The notes beneath the pieces were generated by a model, which did no database searches, was not told where the DNA came from, and saw only the letters and a list, made by a program, of their open reading frames with translations. From Lentibacillus sediminis (GTDB lineage: Bacteria > Bacillota > Bacilli > Bacillales > Amphibacillaceae), in the NCBI RefSeq assembly GCF_002763455.1, contig NZ_NIXK01000010.1:1-64000 (forward strand): a stretch of 64,000 bases of DNA, written 5' to 3'. Made by a program: the position numbers and the translations under genes. Below, piece by piece: positions 8,773 to 18,170 of this stretch (position 1 is the stretch's first letter; the number at the start of each line of letters is the position of its first letter).

Positions 8773-8798
8773 TTTCCCGCATCATATTATCCTTAAAC
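8773..8798 (-). promoter_or_regulatory. Internal sigma-B promoter of the sigB operon
   Basis: On the minus strand GTTTAA (8793-8798) is followed after 14 bp by GGGAAA (8773-8778), close to the sigma-B consensus GTTTAA/GGGTAT. The -35 overlaps the rsbU stop codon. It stands where the autoregulatory promoter of B. subtilis lies, before rsbV. Confidence 0.8.
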
Positions 8799-9806
8799 CT
8801 GTTTTTTTAAGATTAACAAGGTAAAATCGTCGCGCAGCTGAAAATCCTGCAACCGCTCAAAGTGCTTATAAACCTGCTGCACCATCTCTTGGGCAGGGAG
8901 ATCGGCATACTGCTTAATCACATCAAGTAATTCCTCGGTCTCGATAAATCGTTCCCCATCCCGGGCTTCGGTCACGCCGTCTGTCAGCAGGACCACCATA
9001 TCGCCCGGGTAAATCGGGAGCTCATATTGCTGGTATTCCGTATCAGGCGTCACACCCAGCACGATCCCTTTTGAGTGGATTTCTTCAAAAGAATCTGTTT
9101 CGGCATTATAGTAAAAGCCTGGTTCATGCCCGGCGGATGCATACCGCAATGTACTCTCAGAGGGGAGGTAATGGGTGTAAAACATCGTAATAAAGATTCC
9201 CGGGTCCACATTACGCTCCACTACTTTATTAAGGTTTGTTAACATCTTCTTTGGACTCGTCGACTCTTCCGGATAGGTTTCCATCGAGTACTTGATCATC
9301 GACATGCATAAAGCAGCCGGGATCCCTTTTCCGACAACATCGGCTATAGCAATCCCGAGAGATCCATCTTCCCCTTTAACAAAATGGTGGTAATCGCCGT
9401 TCATCTGATGAGCTGGGACACTCACCACCCCGATATCCAGTCCCTCAATTTCCGGTTTCGTTGTTCCCAACAAAGTTTTCTGCATATTGGCTGCAACCGA
9501 GATTTCCGACTTCAGGGTAAGCTGCTCTTCACGCAGATTCTGGTACTCTTGGTGGGCGAGACCATAAGCGATCATCGTCTCCAGCAAAAAATCCATGGAG
9601 GCCTGGACATCTTTACACATCTCCGGATAAAGCTCGGCCATTGCCTGGATATACAAATTGACGATTTCATCTGGCAGGATTTGTTTTTTGATAAATGATT
9701 TACTGACCTGTTCCGCTCCGTATAGTGACTGCTCGTCCCGGGTTTTAATATAATGCTCAAGCAAATCTTTATATGTTGCTGCGTCGATTTTTATCGCGTT
9801 GTCCAT
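8793..9806 (-). CDS. rsbU: RsbU, PP2C phosphatase activating sigma-B
   Basis: A 337-residue phosphatase. The N-terminal helical domain (about 1-85) binds RsbT, a short linker follows, and the PP2C/SpoIIE domain (about 120-335) holds GIAIADVVGKGIPAAL and VVLLTDGVTEARDG. On environmental stress RsbT binds the N domain, and RsbU then dephosphorylates RsbV-P. Length matches the B. subtilis protein (335). A 177-bp non-coding spacer separates it from rsbT, wider than elsewhere in the operon. Confidence 0.95.
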   Translation of the reverse strand: MDNAIKIDAATYKDLLEHYIKTRDEQSLYGAEQVSKSFIKKQILPDEIVNLYIQAMAELYPEMCKDVQASMDFLLETMIAYGLAHQEYQNLREEQLTLKSEISVAANMQKTLLGTTKPEIEGLDIGVVSVPAHQMNGDYHHFVKGEDGSLGIAIADVVGKGIPAALCMSMIKYSMETYPEESTSPKKMLTNLNKVVERNVDPGIFITMFYTHYLPSESTLRYASAGHEPGFYYNAETDSFEEIHSKGIVLGVTPDTEYQQYELPIYPGDMVVLLTDGVTEARDGERFIETEELLDVIKQYADLPAQEMVQQVYKHFERLQDFQLRDDFTLLILKKQV

Positions 9807-9983
9807 CTCGTATCCCCCCCTAACTGATTGTCAGGACTTCTGTTTTTCTGTTCCGTTTTATATAGTAATTTTCGCTGTATTGTTTACTAATTGGGACGGT
9901 TTATACGGAGACCCCCCACTGATTATGCGGAGCATGCCCTCCACTCGTGCATTTTCGTCATTCAACGAATTCCAATTCCACAC

Positions 9984-10385
9984 TCAGCGAACCCATTTGA
10001 TACACTGCACAGTGGTCCCTTTTCCTTCCTCTGACCGCAAGTCAAATTCATCCGAGAGACGTTTTACGCCCGGAAGCCCCGCCCCGAGTCCGCCTGAAGT
10101 CGTGTAGCCGTCCTCCATCACCAAACTGAGGTCAGGAATACCGGGACCTGAATCGGTGGCAGTAATGATTAGCCCTTTGCGCCCCATTTTCTCCAGAATT
10201 TCATAGCTGATTGTCCCGCTTCCTGCATATAAATAGATATTACGGGCCAGTTCGGAAATTGCTGTGGCAATCCGCGCCTGATCCACCGTTCCGAAACCAG
10301 CCTCTTTGGCAATATTGCGGCCCATTTGCCTGGCGCCGACAATATCCCATTCCTCTTTTATTTCAACAAAAGATTGAGGTTCCAT
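9984..10385 (-). CDS. rsbT: RsbT, switch serine kinase
   Basis: A 133-residue GHKL kinase. The N box reads ATAISELARNIYLYAG, the G1 box TDSGPGIPDL, and the G2 segment GGLGAGLPGVKRL. It phosphorylates RsbR and RsbS in the stressosome, is released on stress and then activates RsbU. Its start follows the rsbS stop by 2 nt. Confidence 0.95.
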   Translation of the reverse strand: MEPQSFVEIKEEWDIVGARQMGRNIAKEAGFGTVDQARIATAISELARNIYLYAGSGTISYEILEKMGRKGLIITATDSGPGIPDLSLVMEDGYTTSGGLGAGLPGVKRLSDEFDLRSEEGKGTTVQCIKWVR

Positions 10386-10387
10386 CC

Positions 10388-10744
10388 CTATTCCCCCAGT
10401 TCCTGGTAGAGTTTGACAAGCCCTTGTTCCAGGTCCATGGCGGTAGGGACATCCTGCAAATGAATGCCAAGATCGATCAGTGTTAATGCCACCGCCGGTT
10501 GGATTCCGGTTAGTACTACCTTCGCCCCCATCAGATCAGACATTGATATAACATCACCAAGAACCTTCGCAATAAAGGAATCGATAATTTCCACGGAGGT
10601 TAGATCAATTACTACACCCGAGGAACCGTTTTGATGAATTTTGTTGAGTAAATCTTCCTGAAATTGTATAGCTGTATTGTCATCTATCTCTGTTTGAATC
10701 GAGATCAAAAGATAGTTGTTTAATTTTAAAATAGGAATTCGCAT
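10388..10744 (-). CDS. rsbS: RsbS, stressosome scaffold (STAS)
   Basis: A 118-residue single STAS-domain protein. The phosphorylation segment reads [18 protein letters not shown] (about 48-65) with the conserved Ser. With RsbR it forms the stressosome core that sequesters RsbT. It follows rsbR by 4 nt. Confidence 0.95.
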   Translation of the reverse strand: MRIPILKLNNYLLISIQTEIDDNTAIQFQEDLLNKIHQNGSSGVVIDLTSVEIIDSFIAKVLGDVISMSDLMGAKVVLTGIQPAVALTLIDLGIHLQDVPTAMDLEQGLVKLYQELGE

Positions 10745-10748
10745 GCTC

Positions 10749-11621
10749 TCACTCCCCTTTTATGGAATGGATTAGATTTTCAACGTTCTCATCTTTCCTA
10801 TCAAACTCAACGATCTTTCTGTCAGTGAGTTCAAGAGCCCGCCTAAATCCTTTTTCCATAGTGCTCTGGGTTGGGAATTTACTTAGATCAATCCCCAGAT
10901 TGACGATTGTCTGTGCAATTTCCGGACGGATACCTACGAGAATACAAGTGGCACCGACCAAACGCACAGCTTCAGCTGCCTTGATAATATGATGAGCTAC
11001 CATCGTATCGACAATCGGCACCCCGGTAATATCGATCAGTACAACTTGGGAATTGTGATTGATCACCCCGTCAAGCAAATTCTCCATAATTAATTTGGCA
11101 CGTTCCGTATCAATGGTGCCCACCAGCGGCATGGCTGTTATATTATCAACCAGTGGAATGATTGGAGCGGATAATTCCTGAAGAGCAACCTTCTGCATGG
11201 AGACGGTCTGCTCCCAGCTACCGGTATATTCATCAACGAGCTGACGAATAATTGGATCCAGCCAGTCATCGACACTTTTCATAACTTCAGTGAAATCGGC
11301 AATATCCCTTTGTTCCGCAGGCTGATTGACGATATAGTTTACCATGACTCTCCTGAATACCTGCAGACCATCCGTAATATAGCTCAGCGGCCAGCCAAGA
11401 TTAATAACCTTCTCCGCAAAATTTTCCACCGAAGCAGGCTCCATATTATTTTTGATGCTTCTAAAGATAACATTAACAAATTCCCTGTTTGTGGTCTCAA
11501 ACAATTCATCAGGTATCGACTTAATATTGCTTTTTTCCTTGTCAGAATTAATTTCCTCCAGCCACTTCTGCACGATAACGTCGCTGTTTTCCAATACGAT
11601 TTCCTTAAGCTTTCCGTCCAT
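10749..11621 (-). CDS. rsbR: RsbR, stressosome sensor co-antagonist
   Basis: A 290-residue protein with an N-terminal non-heme globin-like sensor domain (about 1-140), a linker helix and a C-terminal STAS domain (about 150-265) with [22 protein letters not shown]. RsbR paralogues form the turrets of the stressosome and are phosphorylated by RsbT at linker and STAS threonines. It is the first gene of the eight-gene sigma-B operon; no further RsbR paralogue is in the window. Confidence 0.94.
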   Translation of the reverse strand: MDGKLKEIVLENSDVIVQKWLEEINSDKEKSNIKSIPDELFETTNREFVNVIFRSIKNNMEPASVENFAEKVINLGWPLSYITDGLQVFRRVMVNYIVNQPAEQRDIADFTEVMKSVDDWLDPIIRQLVDEYTGSWEQTVSMQKVALQELSAPIIPLVDNITAMPLVGTIDTERAKLIMENLLDGVINHNSQVVLIDITGVPIVDTMVAHHIIKAAEAVRLVGATCILVGIRPEIAQTIVNLGIDLSKFPTQSTMEKGFRRALELTDRKIVEFDRKDENVENLIHSIKGE

Positions 11622-11692
11622 TCTCGTACCCCCGTTGATTTATTTATTGTTATTTCTTGTTGTATTTTTATTAATGTAGTCGTTTATAGACT

Positions 11693-11701
11693 ATTGTAAC
11701 A
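11693..11701 (-). promoter_or_regulatory. Possible rsbR operon promoter (extended -10)
   Basis: On the minus strand TGTTACAAT forms an extended -10 about 72 bp before rsbR. No good -35 hexamer is visible 16-18 bp upstream, so this is a weak call. Confidence 0.35.
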
Positions 11702-11837
11702 TATAATCTGTGAAAACTCTCGAAACATCCTGAGCATATTGGAAAAATGCGGAAACGCGGGAATAATTTTGGCGGGTTATGGCAGTGGGGGCGGGGTGGT
11801 CGTTCTGGGGTTAGGCGGAATGGTTGGTGTGGTGGTG

Positions 11838-11938
11838 CTCGGGAGGAAGTTTGTGCTCTCCGGCGGAAGTTCTCCGCCCCTCGAGTCCCAATCCCTCTTC
11901 TCCGGTTGAGTTCTCGTTCTCTGGTTGGAGTTTCCGCT
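11838..11938 (+). repeat. 20-bp degenerate tandem repeat, 5 units
   Basis: Five units start with CTC at 11838, 11858, 11880, 11900 and 11919. The best-preserved cores are GGAAGTTTGTGCTC and CGGAAGTTCTCC. The consensus is the same as in the array at 6377-6496. It fills most of the spacer between ndoA and rsbR; apart from the possible promoter nothing else is seen there. Confidence 0.75.
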
Positions 11939-11994
11939 GAATCCCCCGCTTACCCCTACACACAACTAAAAAACCCTCCTCTTCACAAGGGGGG

Positions 11995-12360
11995 CTAGTT
12001 ACCGTTACCATACATATCCTTTAAACCAAGACTGATTTCCAGCGCGTGATTAATCTTCTTCATCATTTCCTGGTCAAGCTTTGTGATTTTATCCGTTAGG
12101 CGCTGCTTATCCAATGTGCGGATTTGTTCCAGCAATATGACGGAATTGCGGTCAAATCCGTACCGCTTGGCGTTGATCTCCACATGGGTTGGCAGTTTAG
12201 CCTTTTGGATTTGAGCTGTGATTGCAGCAACAATCACGGTAGGACTAAAACGGTTACCTATATCATTTTGCAGGATCAGTACTGGCCGGACGCCGCCCTG
12301 TTCTGACCCCACTACTGGGGATAAGTCGGCGAAATAGACTTCGCCTCGTTGAACGATCAA
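11995..12360 (-). CDS. ndoA: EndoA / MazF-type mRNA interferase toxin
   Basis: A 121-residue MazF-family endoribonuclease (116 in B. subtilis). The fold-defining segments [19 protein letters not shown] and [20 protein letters not shown] are intact. EndoA of B. subtilis cleaves single-stranded RNA at UACAU. The start is TTG at 12360 after GGGGTG, the same unusual start codon as in B. subtilis. It lies 4 nt behind its antitoxin gene and upstream of the rsb operon, the standard Bacillus order. Confidence 0.96.
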   Translation of the reverse strand: MIVQRGEVYFADLSPVVGSEQGGVRPVLILQNDIGNRFSPTVIVAAITAQIQKAKLPTHVEINAKRYGFDRNSVILLEQIRTLDKQRLTDKITKLDQEMMKKINHALEISLGLKDMYGNGN

Positions 12361-12364
12361 ATTG

Positions 12365-12655
12365 TTACACCCCGATCACAGTGCGCTCTAGAGTGGTTTC
12401 AGCCTCCTCTTCGGCCTGAAAAGCCTCGGAAGCAATTGTTAGATTAATCCGGGCCATTTCTTCATAACCACGTTGCATCGTTTCGTAAAAGCTCTGGATG
12501 TGTTCATCGCGCTTATGCTGCAAGTAGTTTCTCGTCGCCTGACTAATGAAGTCACTCAAATCGCTGTTTTCATATTTCATGAATCCATCCACCTCATTCA
12601 GTAGGTTTGTTGGTAATTTAACTAACACTTCCTGTAAACTCTCTGACAAAACCAT
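12365..12655 (-). CDS. ndoAI: EndoAI antitoxin (MazE-like)
   Basis: A 96-residue antitoxin with an N-terminal ribbon-helix-helix-like segment ([21 protein letters not shown]) and a C-terminal tail that would bind and block EndoA. It is co-transcribed with ndoA. Promoter elements are visible at 12701-12729. Confidence 0.93.
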   Translation of the reverse strand: MVLSESLQEVLVKLPTNLLNEVDGFMKYENSDLSDFISQATRNYLQHKRDEHIQSFYETMQRGYEEMARINLTIASEAFQAEEEAETTLERTVIGV

Positions 12656-12700
12656 ACACCTCCGCCAACTGTTGAACGAACCATATAAATGTCACGTTTA

Positions 12701-12729
12701 ATATTATCATTCATCCGACACGTTTGCAA
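12701..12729 (-). promoter_or_regulatory. ndoAI-ndoA promoter
   Basis: On the minus strand TTGCAA (12724-12729) and TAATAT (12701-12706) have a 17-bp spacer, about 45 bp before ndoAI. The hexamers are moderate matches. Confidence 0.5.
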
Positions 12730-12804
12730 AGGGATTCTGCAAGTTTTTATAAAAAAAGCTGTTTTTGTCGTTTAGAAACTGTCTCGAAGTGGTATATGAA
12801 AACA

Positions 12805-13935
12805 TTATCGCTTACTGCCTGAATATATTCTCGGAACACGTTCATTGATCATACAGGGGATTTCATAATTAATTGTCTCCAGATGTGCGGCCACCTCATC
12901 CATGTCGATGAATGCTCCCTGCTGGTGTCCAATCAAGGTAACCTTTGTGCCGATCGGATATGCCTGATCCAGCCGAATCATCGTCTGATCCATGCAAATT
13001 CTGCCGACAATTGGCATTCGTTTTCCGTCTGCCAGCACATCCATCCCCTGCAGTTTGCGAATCCACCCGTCCCCATAGCCAATTGGAATGGTGCCGATCC
13101 ATTCCTCTTCCTGCGCGCTATAGGTGCGGCCATAGCTGATCGTGTCGCCAGCTGCCACTTGCTTGACATTCACAAGTCGGCTGTGGAGCGAGAAGGCCTG
13201 CTTCAGCGATATTCCCTGCTCCGACTTAACCACAGAAGATGGATACAGACCATACATAGAAATGCCAAATCGAATGGCATCATACATCTCCCCCGGCAGG
13301 CGGATGGACGCCGCACTATTGCCGGTATGGATCGTCACCGGATGCGGCCACATTTCGCGAAAGACGGCGAGCAGTTTTTCAAAGCAATCCTGCTGCTTTC
13401 GCAAATAGGTGAAATCTTTCTCATCTGCCGTTGCAAAATGCGTAAACACTCCAGTTAAATATATGCTTGGATTTTTATTTAATGCATAAAGGATGTCTCT
13501 CAGCTCGGATTCTGTCCGAAGTCCGATCCGACCCATCCCCGTATCCCACTTCATATGCACCTTCAGCGGTTTTGGAAGTGTGTAGCTGCTTATTTCCTCC
13601 AGCCATTCTTCCTGAAAAAATGTGAGCGTGATATCGTGCTCTGCAGCAACTGGCGCTCCTCTTGGCGGCACCCAGCCGAGCACAAGAATCGGCACATCGA
13701 TCTGAGCCTTTCTCAGTTCCAGCGCTTCTTCCAAAAGAGCCACACCCAACGCTTTCGCCCCTGCCTTGAGTGCCTGCTTTGCCACCGCCACACTGCCATG
13801 GCCATAGCCGTCTGCCTTGACAATGGCGATAATATCGCTTGTGTCGGGGAGTTTTTCCGCCATTTGCCGGATGTTGTGGTCGATGGCCGACAGATCGATC
13901 TCCGCCCATGTATCTCGATAAAAACTTGCCTTCAC
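12805..13935 (-). CDS. alr: Alanine racemase
   Basis: A 376-residue PLP-dependent alanine racemase that makes D-alanine for peptidoglycan and teichoic acids. The PLP lysine is in IVKADGYGHGSVAVA (about residue 39), and the second catalytic residue, Tyr, is in SYGRTYSAQEEEWIGTIPIGYGDG (about 265). The start is GTG at 13935 after GAAGGAG. The place between ydcC and ndoAI is the same as in B. subtilis. Confidence 0.96.
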   Translation of the reverse strand: MKASFYRDTWAEIDLSAIDHNIRQMAEKLPDTSDIIAIVKADGYGHGSVAVAKQALKAGAKALGVALLEEALELRKAQIDVPILVLGWVPPRGAPVAAEHDITLTFFQEEWLEEISSYTLPKPLKVHMKWDTGMGRIGLRTESELRDILYALNKNPSIYLTGVFTHFATADEKDFTYLRKQQDCFEKLLAVFREMWPHPVTIHTGNSAASIRLPGEMYDAIRFGISMYGLYPSSVVKSEQGISLKQAFSLHSRLVNVKQVAAGDTISYGRTYSAQEEEWIGTIPIGYGDGWIRKLQGMDVLADGKRMPIVGRICMDQTMIRLDQAYPIGTKVTLIGHQQGAFIDMDEVAAHLETINYEIPCMINERVPRIYSGSKR

Positions 13936-14046
13936 TGTTAGTACTCCTTCTTCTATAGCAGTTTTTCTTTATTATTTCTGTTTGTGCGGTTGGTGTCAAC
14001 CAAGTCCACGAGTATAATTTTATTTTAACACGATCTTAGGGGGGGG

Positions 14047-14153
14047 CGCGTGATTTGATGCCGTGTCCGCGCGATTCGGCGCTGAGTTCGCGCTATTTGA
14101 GGTGTCTGTCTCGCGAATTAACATCTTGGCCCCGCGACTTAACATCCATGCCA
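14047..14153 (+). repeat. 21-bp CGCG tandem repeat, about 5 units
   Basis: The motif CGCG followed by (N)ATT or ACTT recurs at 14047, 14068, 14089, 14112 and 14133, a period of 21-23 bp. The last two units share TTAACATC. It lies between ydcC and alr and differs in consensus from the 20-bp family. Confidence 0.65.
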
Positions 14154-14227
14154 ACACTTCCCCACAATTATCAAACACAAAAAAGCAGACCCCCCTCCAC
14201 CTGTGAGTCTGCTTGCCTGTGATCCAT

Positions 14228-15241
14228 TTATTTCACTGCTATTCCCTGAACGGATTGTGCGACTTCGATCATCTCTTCCCTGGTAAGTTCTTCGCTTGCC
14301 AGCATGTATTCCACGCCATTTGCGGTCCATTCTATATTGTTCCCGGAAATGGATCCCACGGTATGGCCGAGGTTGACGATCTCTCCATTCACTGGCTGTG
14401 GAGCGGAGAAAGTCGGCTGCACCTCTGCCGTTTCCTGTACCAGGGTGAAATTTTTATCTCCGGAATATTGGAGAATCGTCCGCTGCCCGTTTTCCAATTC
14501 CGTGTCACTTCTCTCGGTCAGTTCAGCACCTGCAGTAAATGTCGGCATCAGCACGGCCAGTGATCCATCTTGCTGCTGGTGAGACATTGTCGGGGCTGCT
14601 GTACTTGTTGCCATGTTTTTCTCCATCGTAAAGTCATCCTCAGCGAACTCCGGCGACGTATCAAATTCCGTGAATTCCACTTGCACCAATACGTTCTGAT
14701 CCTGATCGAGCACATTCACCAACAGCGGCGTTAAGGTATTTTTGTCAAAATGGATTTCCTGGAACGGCAGGTTATTATTGCTTTGATAGTTGGTTTTTGT
14801 ACGGAAAACGTAATGGGATTCGGTTGCTTCAAATTCTGCTTCCTCGTCATTCAGCACGTCCTGCACCAAGGACTGGTACAAATATGGCTGACTGCTGTTG
14901 TCCGGCCATTCCGATTGAAATTTAAAGCTTTTGTTCAGCGCAGGTGTCAGCACAAAGACTCCCTCTTCATTTTTCAAAATCACCTGGCTGCCTTGTTCAT
15001 CCTGGCTATTTTCCAGCGCCACCCGGTAGAAGTCCTCTTTCTTGTGCCAAATGTCAATGTTGAATTGCTGCGATTCTTGCCCGGTGTTCATTTCCATGAC
15101 AGCTTGCGCCTTATATCCGCTCATTTCTTCCAAATTCTCTTGCAATTGGGCCGCTACATCCTCCTGCGATTTCTCTCCGCAGGCCGCCAGCACAAAAATC
15201 AAGCTGAATACCGTTAAGCTAATCGCTAAGATTCTTTTCAT
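14228..15241 (-). CDS. ydcC: YdcC-like lipoprotein (LolA-like fold)
   Basis: A lipoprotein of 337 residues. A signal peptide ends in the lipobox VLAAC; the mature part resembles the outer-membrane lipoprotein carrier (LolA/MucB) fold. In B. subtilis ydcC is a sporulation gene of unknown mechanism. The ATG at 15241 is chosen because GGGAG lies 8 nt before it; the upstream in-frame ATG at 15289 would put a polar extension before the signal peptide. It follows nnr closely and is probably co-transcribed. Confidence 0.85.
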   Translation of the reverse strand: MKRILAISLTVFSLIFVLAACGEKSQEDVAAQLQENLEEMSGYKAQAVMEMNTGQESQQFNIDIWHKKEDFYRVALENSQDEQGSQVILKNEEGVFVLTPALNKSFKFQSEWPDNSSQPYLYQSLVQDVLNDEEAEFEATESHYVFRTKTNYQSNNNLPFQEIHFDKNTLTPLLVNVLDQDQNVLVQVEFTEFDTSPEFAEDDFTMEKNMATSTAAPTMSHQQQDGSLAVLMPTFTAGAELTERSDTELENGQRTILQYSGDKNFTLVQETAEVQPTFSAPQPVNGEIVNLGHTVGSISGNNIEWTANGVEYMLASEELTREEMIEVAQSVQGIAVK

Positions 15242-15298
15242 GAACATATCTCCCTTGTTGTCAGTCCAAACAAGAGGGAACATTTTCACGCAAATTAA

Positions 15299-16816
15299 CT
15301 AAGAAATGCTGCGATATGCATCTGCTATTCCTTCGATCACATCAGAAGCCAAAAGATCATGATAACTGTGCTTCTTGTCCACTAAACGATCGGCTGCTTC
15401 CCCGTGGAGATAGCATGCATTGCATAATGCCGGAAAAACTTCCTGCTTCTGCATCACCATGGCGAGGACCATGCCTGTCAGGATATCGCCGCTCCCGCCC
15501 TTGGCAAGTCCCGGATTGCCGGTCGGGTTCACTCCTTGAGTGCCGTCGGGTGCGGTAATGATCGTGTGGCTGCCTTTCAGCACCACATAAACCTGGTACT
15601 TCCGCGCAAATTCCTCGGAATAGGCAAACGGCTTGGCCAATAGCTCAGGAACCTCTAATCCTAAAAGCATCGCCATTTCTCCGGGATGCGGGGTAAGCAC
15701 CGTCGGGTTTGTACGATTTTCCAGGATGGCAAGATCGGCTTTTACATGGTGCAGAGCATCTGCGTCAACCACCACTGGGCCTGGTGCTTTTTCCATGACT
15801 TGATGGACCAGCGCCTCGGTGTCCTTGCTGCGTCCCATCCCGATGCCCAGCGCGACCGCATCATACGCATCTGCTGGAACGGGTTTGTCATTGTTCAGCA
15901 CACCATTCGTTTCGCCAAGAGTGAGATAGGTTGCTTCGACATTCCAGGGAGCAATCATGTTCATCACCCGCTCAGTCGTTGCTGCGGTGATAAGACCTGC
16001 TCCTGTCCGCAATGCAGCTCGTACCGTCATGGCGAGCGAACCTGGCATTTCCGCACTGCCTCCGATCACCAGGCCTTTTCCATGATCGCCTTTATGATCA
16101 TTTTGCTGGCGCGAGGGCATCGTCTGGCGAAAGTTCTCTGCGGTCCAAACCTGTCTTGTCGCATGCTGCCTGAGAACCTTCATTGGCATGCCGATCGATA
16201 CAGTCTCCCAACTGCCGTAGTAGGATGCCGTTGCCTGGAGAAAGGCGCTTATCTTTGGCGCGGCAACGATGATTGTTTGATCCGCCTGTACTGCCGTAAA
16301 TTCCTGCACCCCTTCACCTGCCGGAAGACCTGATGGAATGTCCAGCGAAATCGTCCTTACAGGCGAGTCGTTGAGAAGTTTCACCATTCCGGCCAGCGGT
16401 TCACGCAATTCACCATTTATGCCCGTTCCGATCATGGCGTCGACCACCACATCCGCTTCACTCAGCCAAGCCCCAAGCTCAGCAGATTCGGAAATTCTGG
16501 CAACCTCTCCCCCGAAGTTTTCAAGGAGCTGCTTGTGATAAAGCGCATCCCCGGTAATTTTCTCATCAGGCACGACTTGTACCACTTGAACGTCATAAAA
16601 ATCGTTCATCAGCGTCCTTGCCGCGACAAATCCGTCGCCGCCATTATTGCCCGAGCCCGCAAGCACCAGTATCCGGTCTGACTTCTCGCGCATCTGTTCA
16701 AGCCTCTCGGAAATCGCCCTTCCCGCATTTTCCATCAGCATTTTACCTTCCAGGCTGGTTTCCTCCATCGTTATGCGATCCATATCGTTCATTTCTTTTG
16801 CGGTGAAAATAAACAA
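15299..16816 (-). CDS. nnr: Bifunctional NAD(P)H-hydrate repair enzyme
   Basis: A 505-residue fusion of the NnrE epimerase (about 1-215, with VLAGSGNNGGDGFVAAR and the Asp in VVDAMIGTG) and the NnrD ADP-dependent dehydratase (about 225-500, with VVVDADALHHV, LTPHPGEMAMLLG and GNPGLAKGGSGDILTGM). Together they repair NADHX and NADPHX in the cytoplasm. It lies between acpS and ydcC in the same direction. Confidence 0.95.
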   Translation of the reverse strand: MFIFTAKEMNDMDRITMEETSLEGKMLMENAGRAISERLEQMREKSDRILVLAGSGNNGGDGFVAARTLMNDFYDVQVVQVVPDEKITGDALYHKQLLENFGGEVARISESAELGAWLSEADVVVDAMIGTGINGELREPLAGMVKLLNDSPVRTISLDIPSGLPAGEGVQEFTAVQADQTIIVAAPKISAFLQATASYYGSWETVSIGMPMKVLRQHATRQVWTAENFRQTMPSRQQNDHKGDHGKGLVIGGSAEMPGSLAMTVRAALRTGAGLITAATTERVMNMIAPWNVEATYLTLGETNGVLNNDKPVPADAYDAVALGIGMGRSKDTEALVHQVMEKAPGPVVVDADALHHVKADLAILENRTNPTVLTPHPGEMAMLLGLEVPELLAKPFAYSEEFARKYQVYVVLKGSHTIITAPDGTQGVNPTGNPGLAKGGSGDILTGMVLAMVMQKQEVFPALCNACYLHGEAADRLVDKKHSYHDLLASDVIEGIADAYRSIS

Positions 16817-16875
16817 AATTGTTCCCTCCTACCCGCACTAAAATATATGAGACAACCTTGGCAAATATGCACCAG

Positions 16876-17235
16876 TCATTTGCTTTCCAGGACAACTTGA
16901 GCAACCGCATATTCCCGTGAATGGGTAATCGAAAGGAAAGGGCGGAGAGACTCATAGCCGTTTGCACGGATATTCGGCGCCCCCGTCTTATCGGTTGTTA
17001 CTTCTATGTCTTGAAAACTTAAGATGCCGATCCCTGTGCCGGTAGCTTTGGCGAATGCCTCTTTTGCAGCAAATCTCCCGGCGAGAAATTCACTGCGACG
17101 TTGGTCTGTAGGCATGCGTTCAAATAACTCTTTTTCCTTCGGTGTCAGCACCCGGTCAGCCAGCCGCTCACTTTTCTCCAGGCTGTGCGCGATACGGTGC
17201 AATTCCACGATATCGATGCCAATTCCTTTTATCAT
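16876..17235 (-). CDS. acpS: Holo-[acyl-carrier-protein] synthase
   Basis: A 119-residue AcpS that transfers the 4'-phosphopantetheine of CoA to ACP. The signature segments are GIGIDIVELHRI (metal-binding Asp at about 8) and LAGRFAAKEAFAKATGTGIG (Glu at about 58). The length is typical. It is divergent from the rhomboid gene, sharing the 155-bp intergenic region. Confidence 0.96.
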   Translation of the reverse strand: MIKGIGIDIVELHRIAHSLEKSERLADRVLTPKEKELFERMPTDQRRSEFLAGRFAAKEAFAKATGTGIGILSFQDIEVTTDKTGAPNIRANGYESLRPFLSITHSREYAVAQVVLESK

Positions 17236-17390
17236 TGTCTATATCCTTCCTGCGGTGTACATATTTTTTCCATTCTTCTTCAACATTTAGTAAGCTAAAA
17301 GGAAGTTATACCTGCTTCCGTGCTCAACTATAATAATAGTACCCGACAAACATGAAAGATAAAATAATTTTGCCGCAGGGGGAACCCAAT

Positions 17391-18152
17391 ATGTTTATAC
17401 GAAATGAGAGAAGTATAAAAGAATTTATCCAGTATTATCCTGTGACATCAGTGCTTGTGATAGTCTTTATGGCGTTATGGCTGATTATTGATTTTCTGCA
17501 GCTTCCGTTTGGAAATCTGATCTATCAATGGGGAGCCGGGAATAACTTTTTTGTTGATCAGGGACAGTACTGGCGGCTCGTTACGCCGATCTTCCTGCAT
17601 GGCGATCTCATGCATATGCTGTTTAATTCCTTTGCCCTGGTGATTTTCGGTCCAGCGCTGGAGCAGATGCTGGGGAAAGTGAAGTTTCTCATCGCCTTTC
17701 TTACAGCGGGAATCATCGGAAATATCGCCACTTTCATCTTTGGCCCAGCGGAAATCTTTTATGTGCATCTGGGCGCTTCCGGCTCGATTTACGGTCTTTT
17801 CGGCATTTATTTGTTTATGCTCGCTTTCCGCAAACATTTTATCGACTCCGGCAGCAGACAGGTGATTTTAATTATCTTTATTATCGGTTTGGTCATGACT
17901 TTCATCGGCTCGAATATCAACTCCACCGCCCATATTTTCGGAGCTATTGGAGGCTTCCTGATTGCACCAATCGTCTTGATTAGGGCAAACCCTTACTCTC
18001 CCTGGAGGAATCGGCGGCATTTTTACCGGGAAAAAGATGAGGGTGACGTCCAATTTGATCCGAACCGCTGGCAGAAGAAAAAGCGTTCCAAAAAAATCAT
18101 TTGGATTATTGTAGGGATTCTTGTTCTGATTGCTATTTGGAATCGACTGTAA
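17391..18152 (+). CDS. Rhomboid family intramembrane serine protease (YdcA-like)
   Basis: A 253-residue membrane protein with about six transmembrane segments. The catalytic Ser is in HLGASGSIYGLFG and the catalytic His in NSTAHIFGAIGG; the conserved GDLMHMLFNSFAL segment precedes them. It cleaves transmembrane substrates within the bilayer. The start at 17391 (MFIRNER) is preferred because GGGGGAA precedes it; an upstream in-frame ATG at 17352 lacks a ribosome site. A possible TATAAT -10 lies near 17330. Confidence 0.88.
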   Translation: MFIRNERSIKEFIQYYPVTSVLVIVFMALWLIIDFLQLPFGNLIYQWGAGNNFFVDQGQYWRLVTPIFLHGDLMHMLFNSFALVIFGPALEQMLGKVKFLIAFLTAGIIGNIATFIFGPAEIFYVHLGASGSIYGLFGIYLFMLAFRKHFIDSGSRQVILIIFIIGLVMTFIGSNINSTAHIFGAIGGFLIAPIVLIRANPYSPWRNRRHFYREKDEGDVQFDPNRWQKKKRSKKIIWIIVGILVLIAIWNRL

Positions 18153-18170
18153 AAAGGGAGAGATAAAGTA

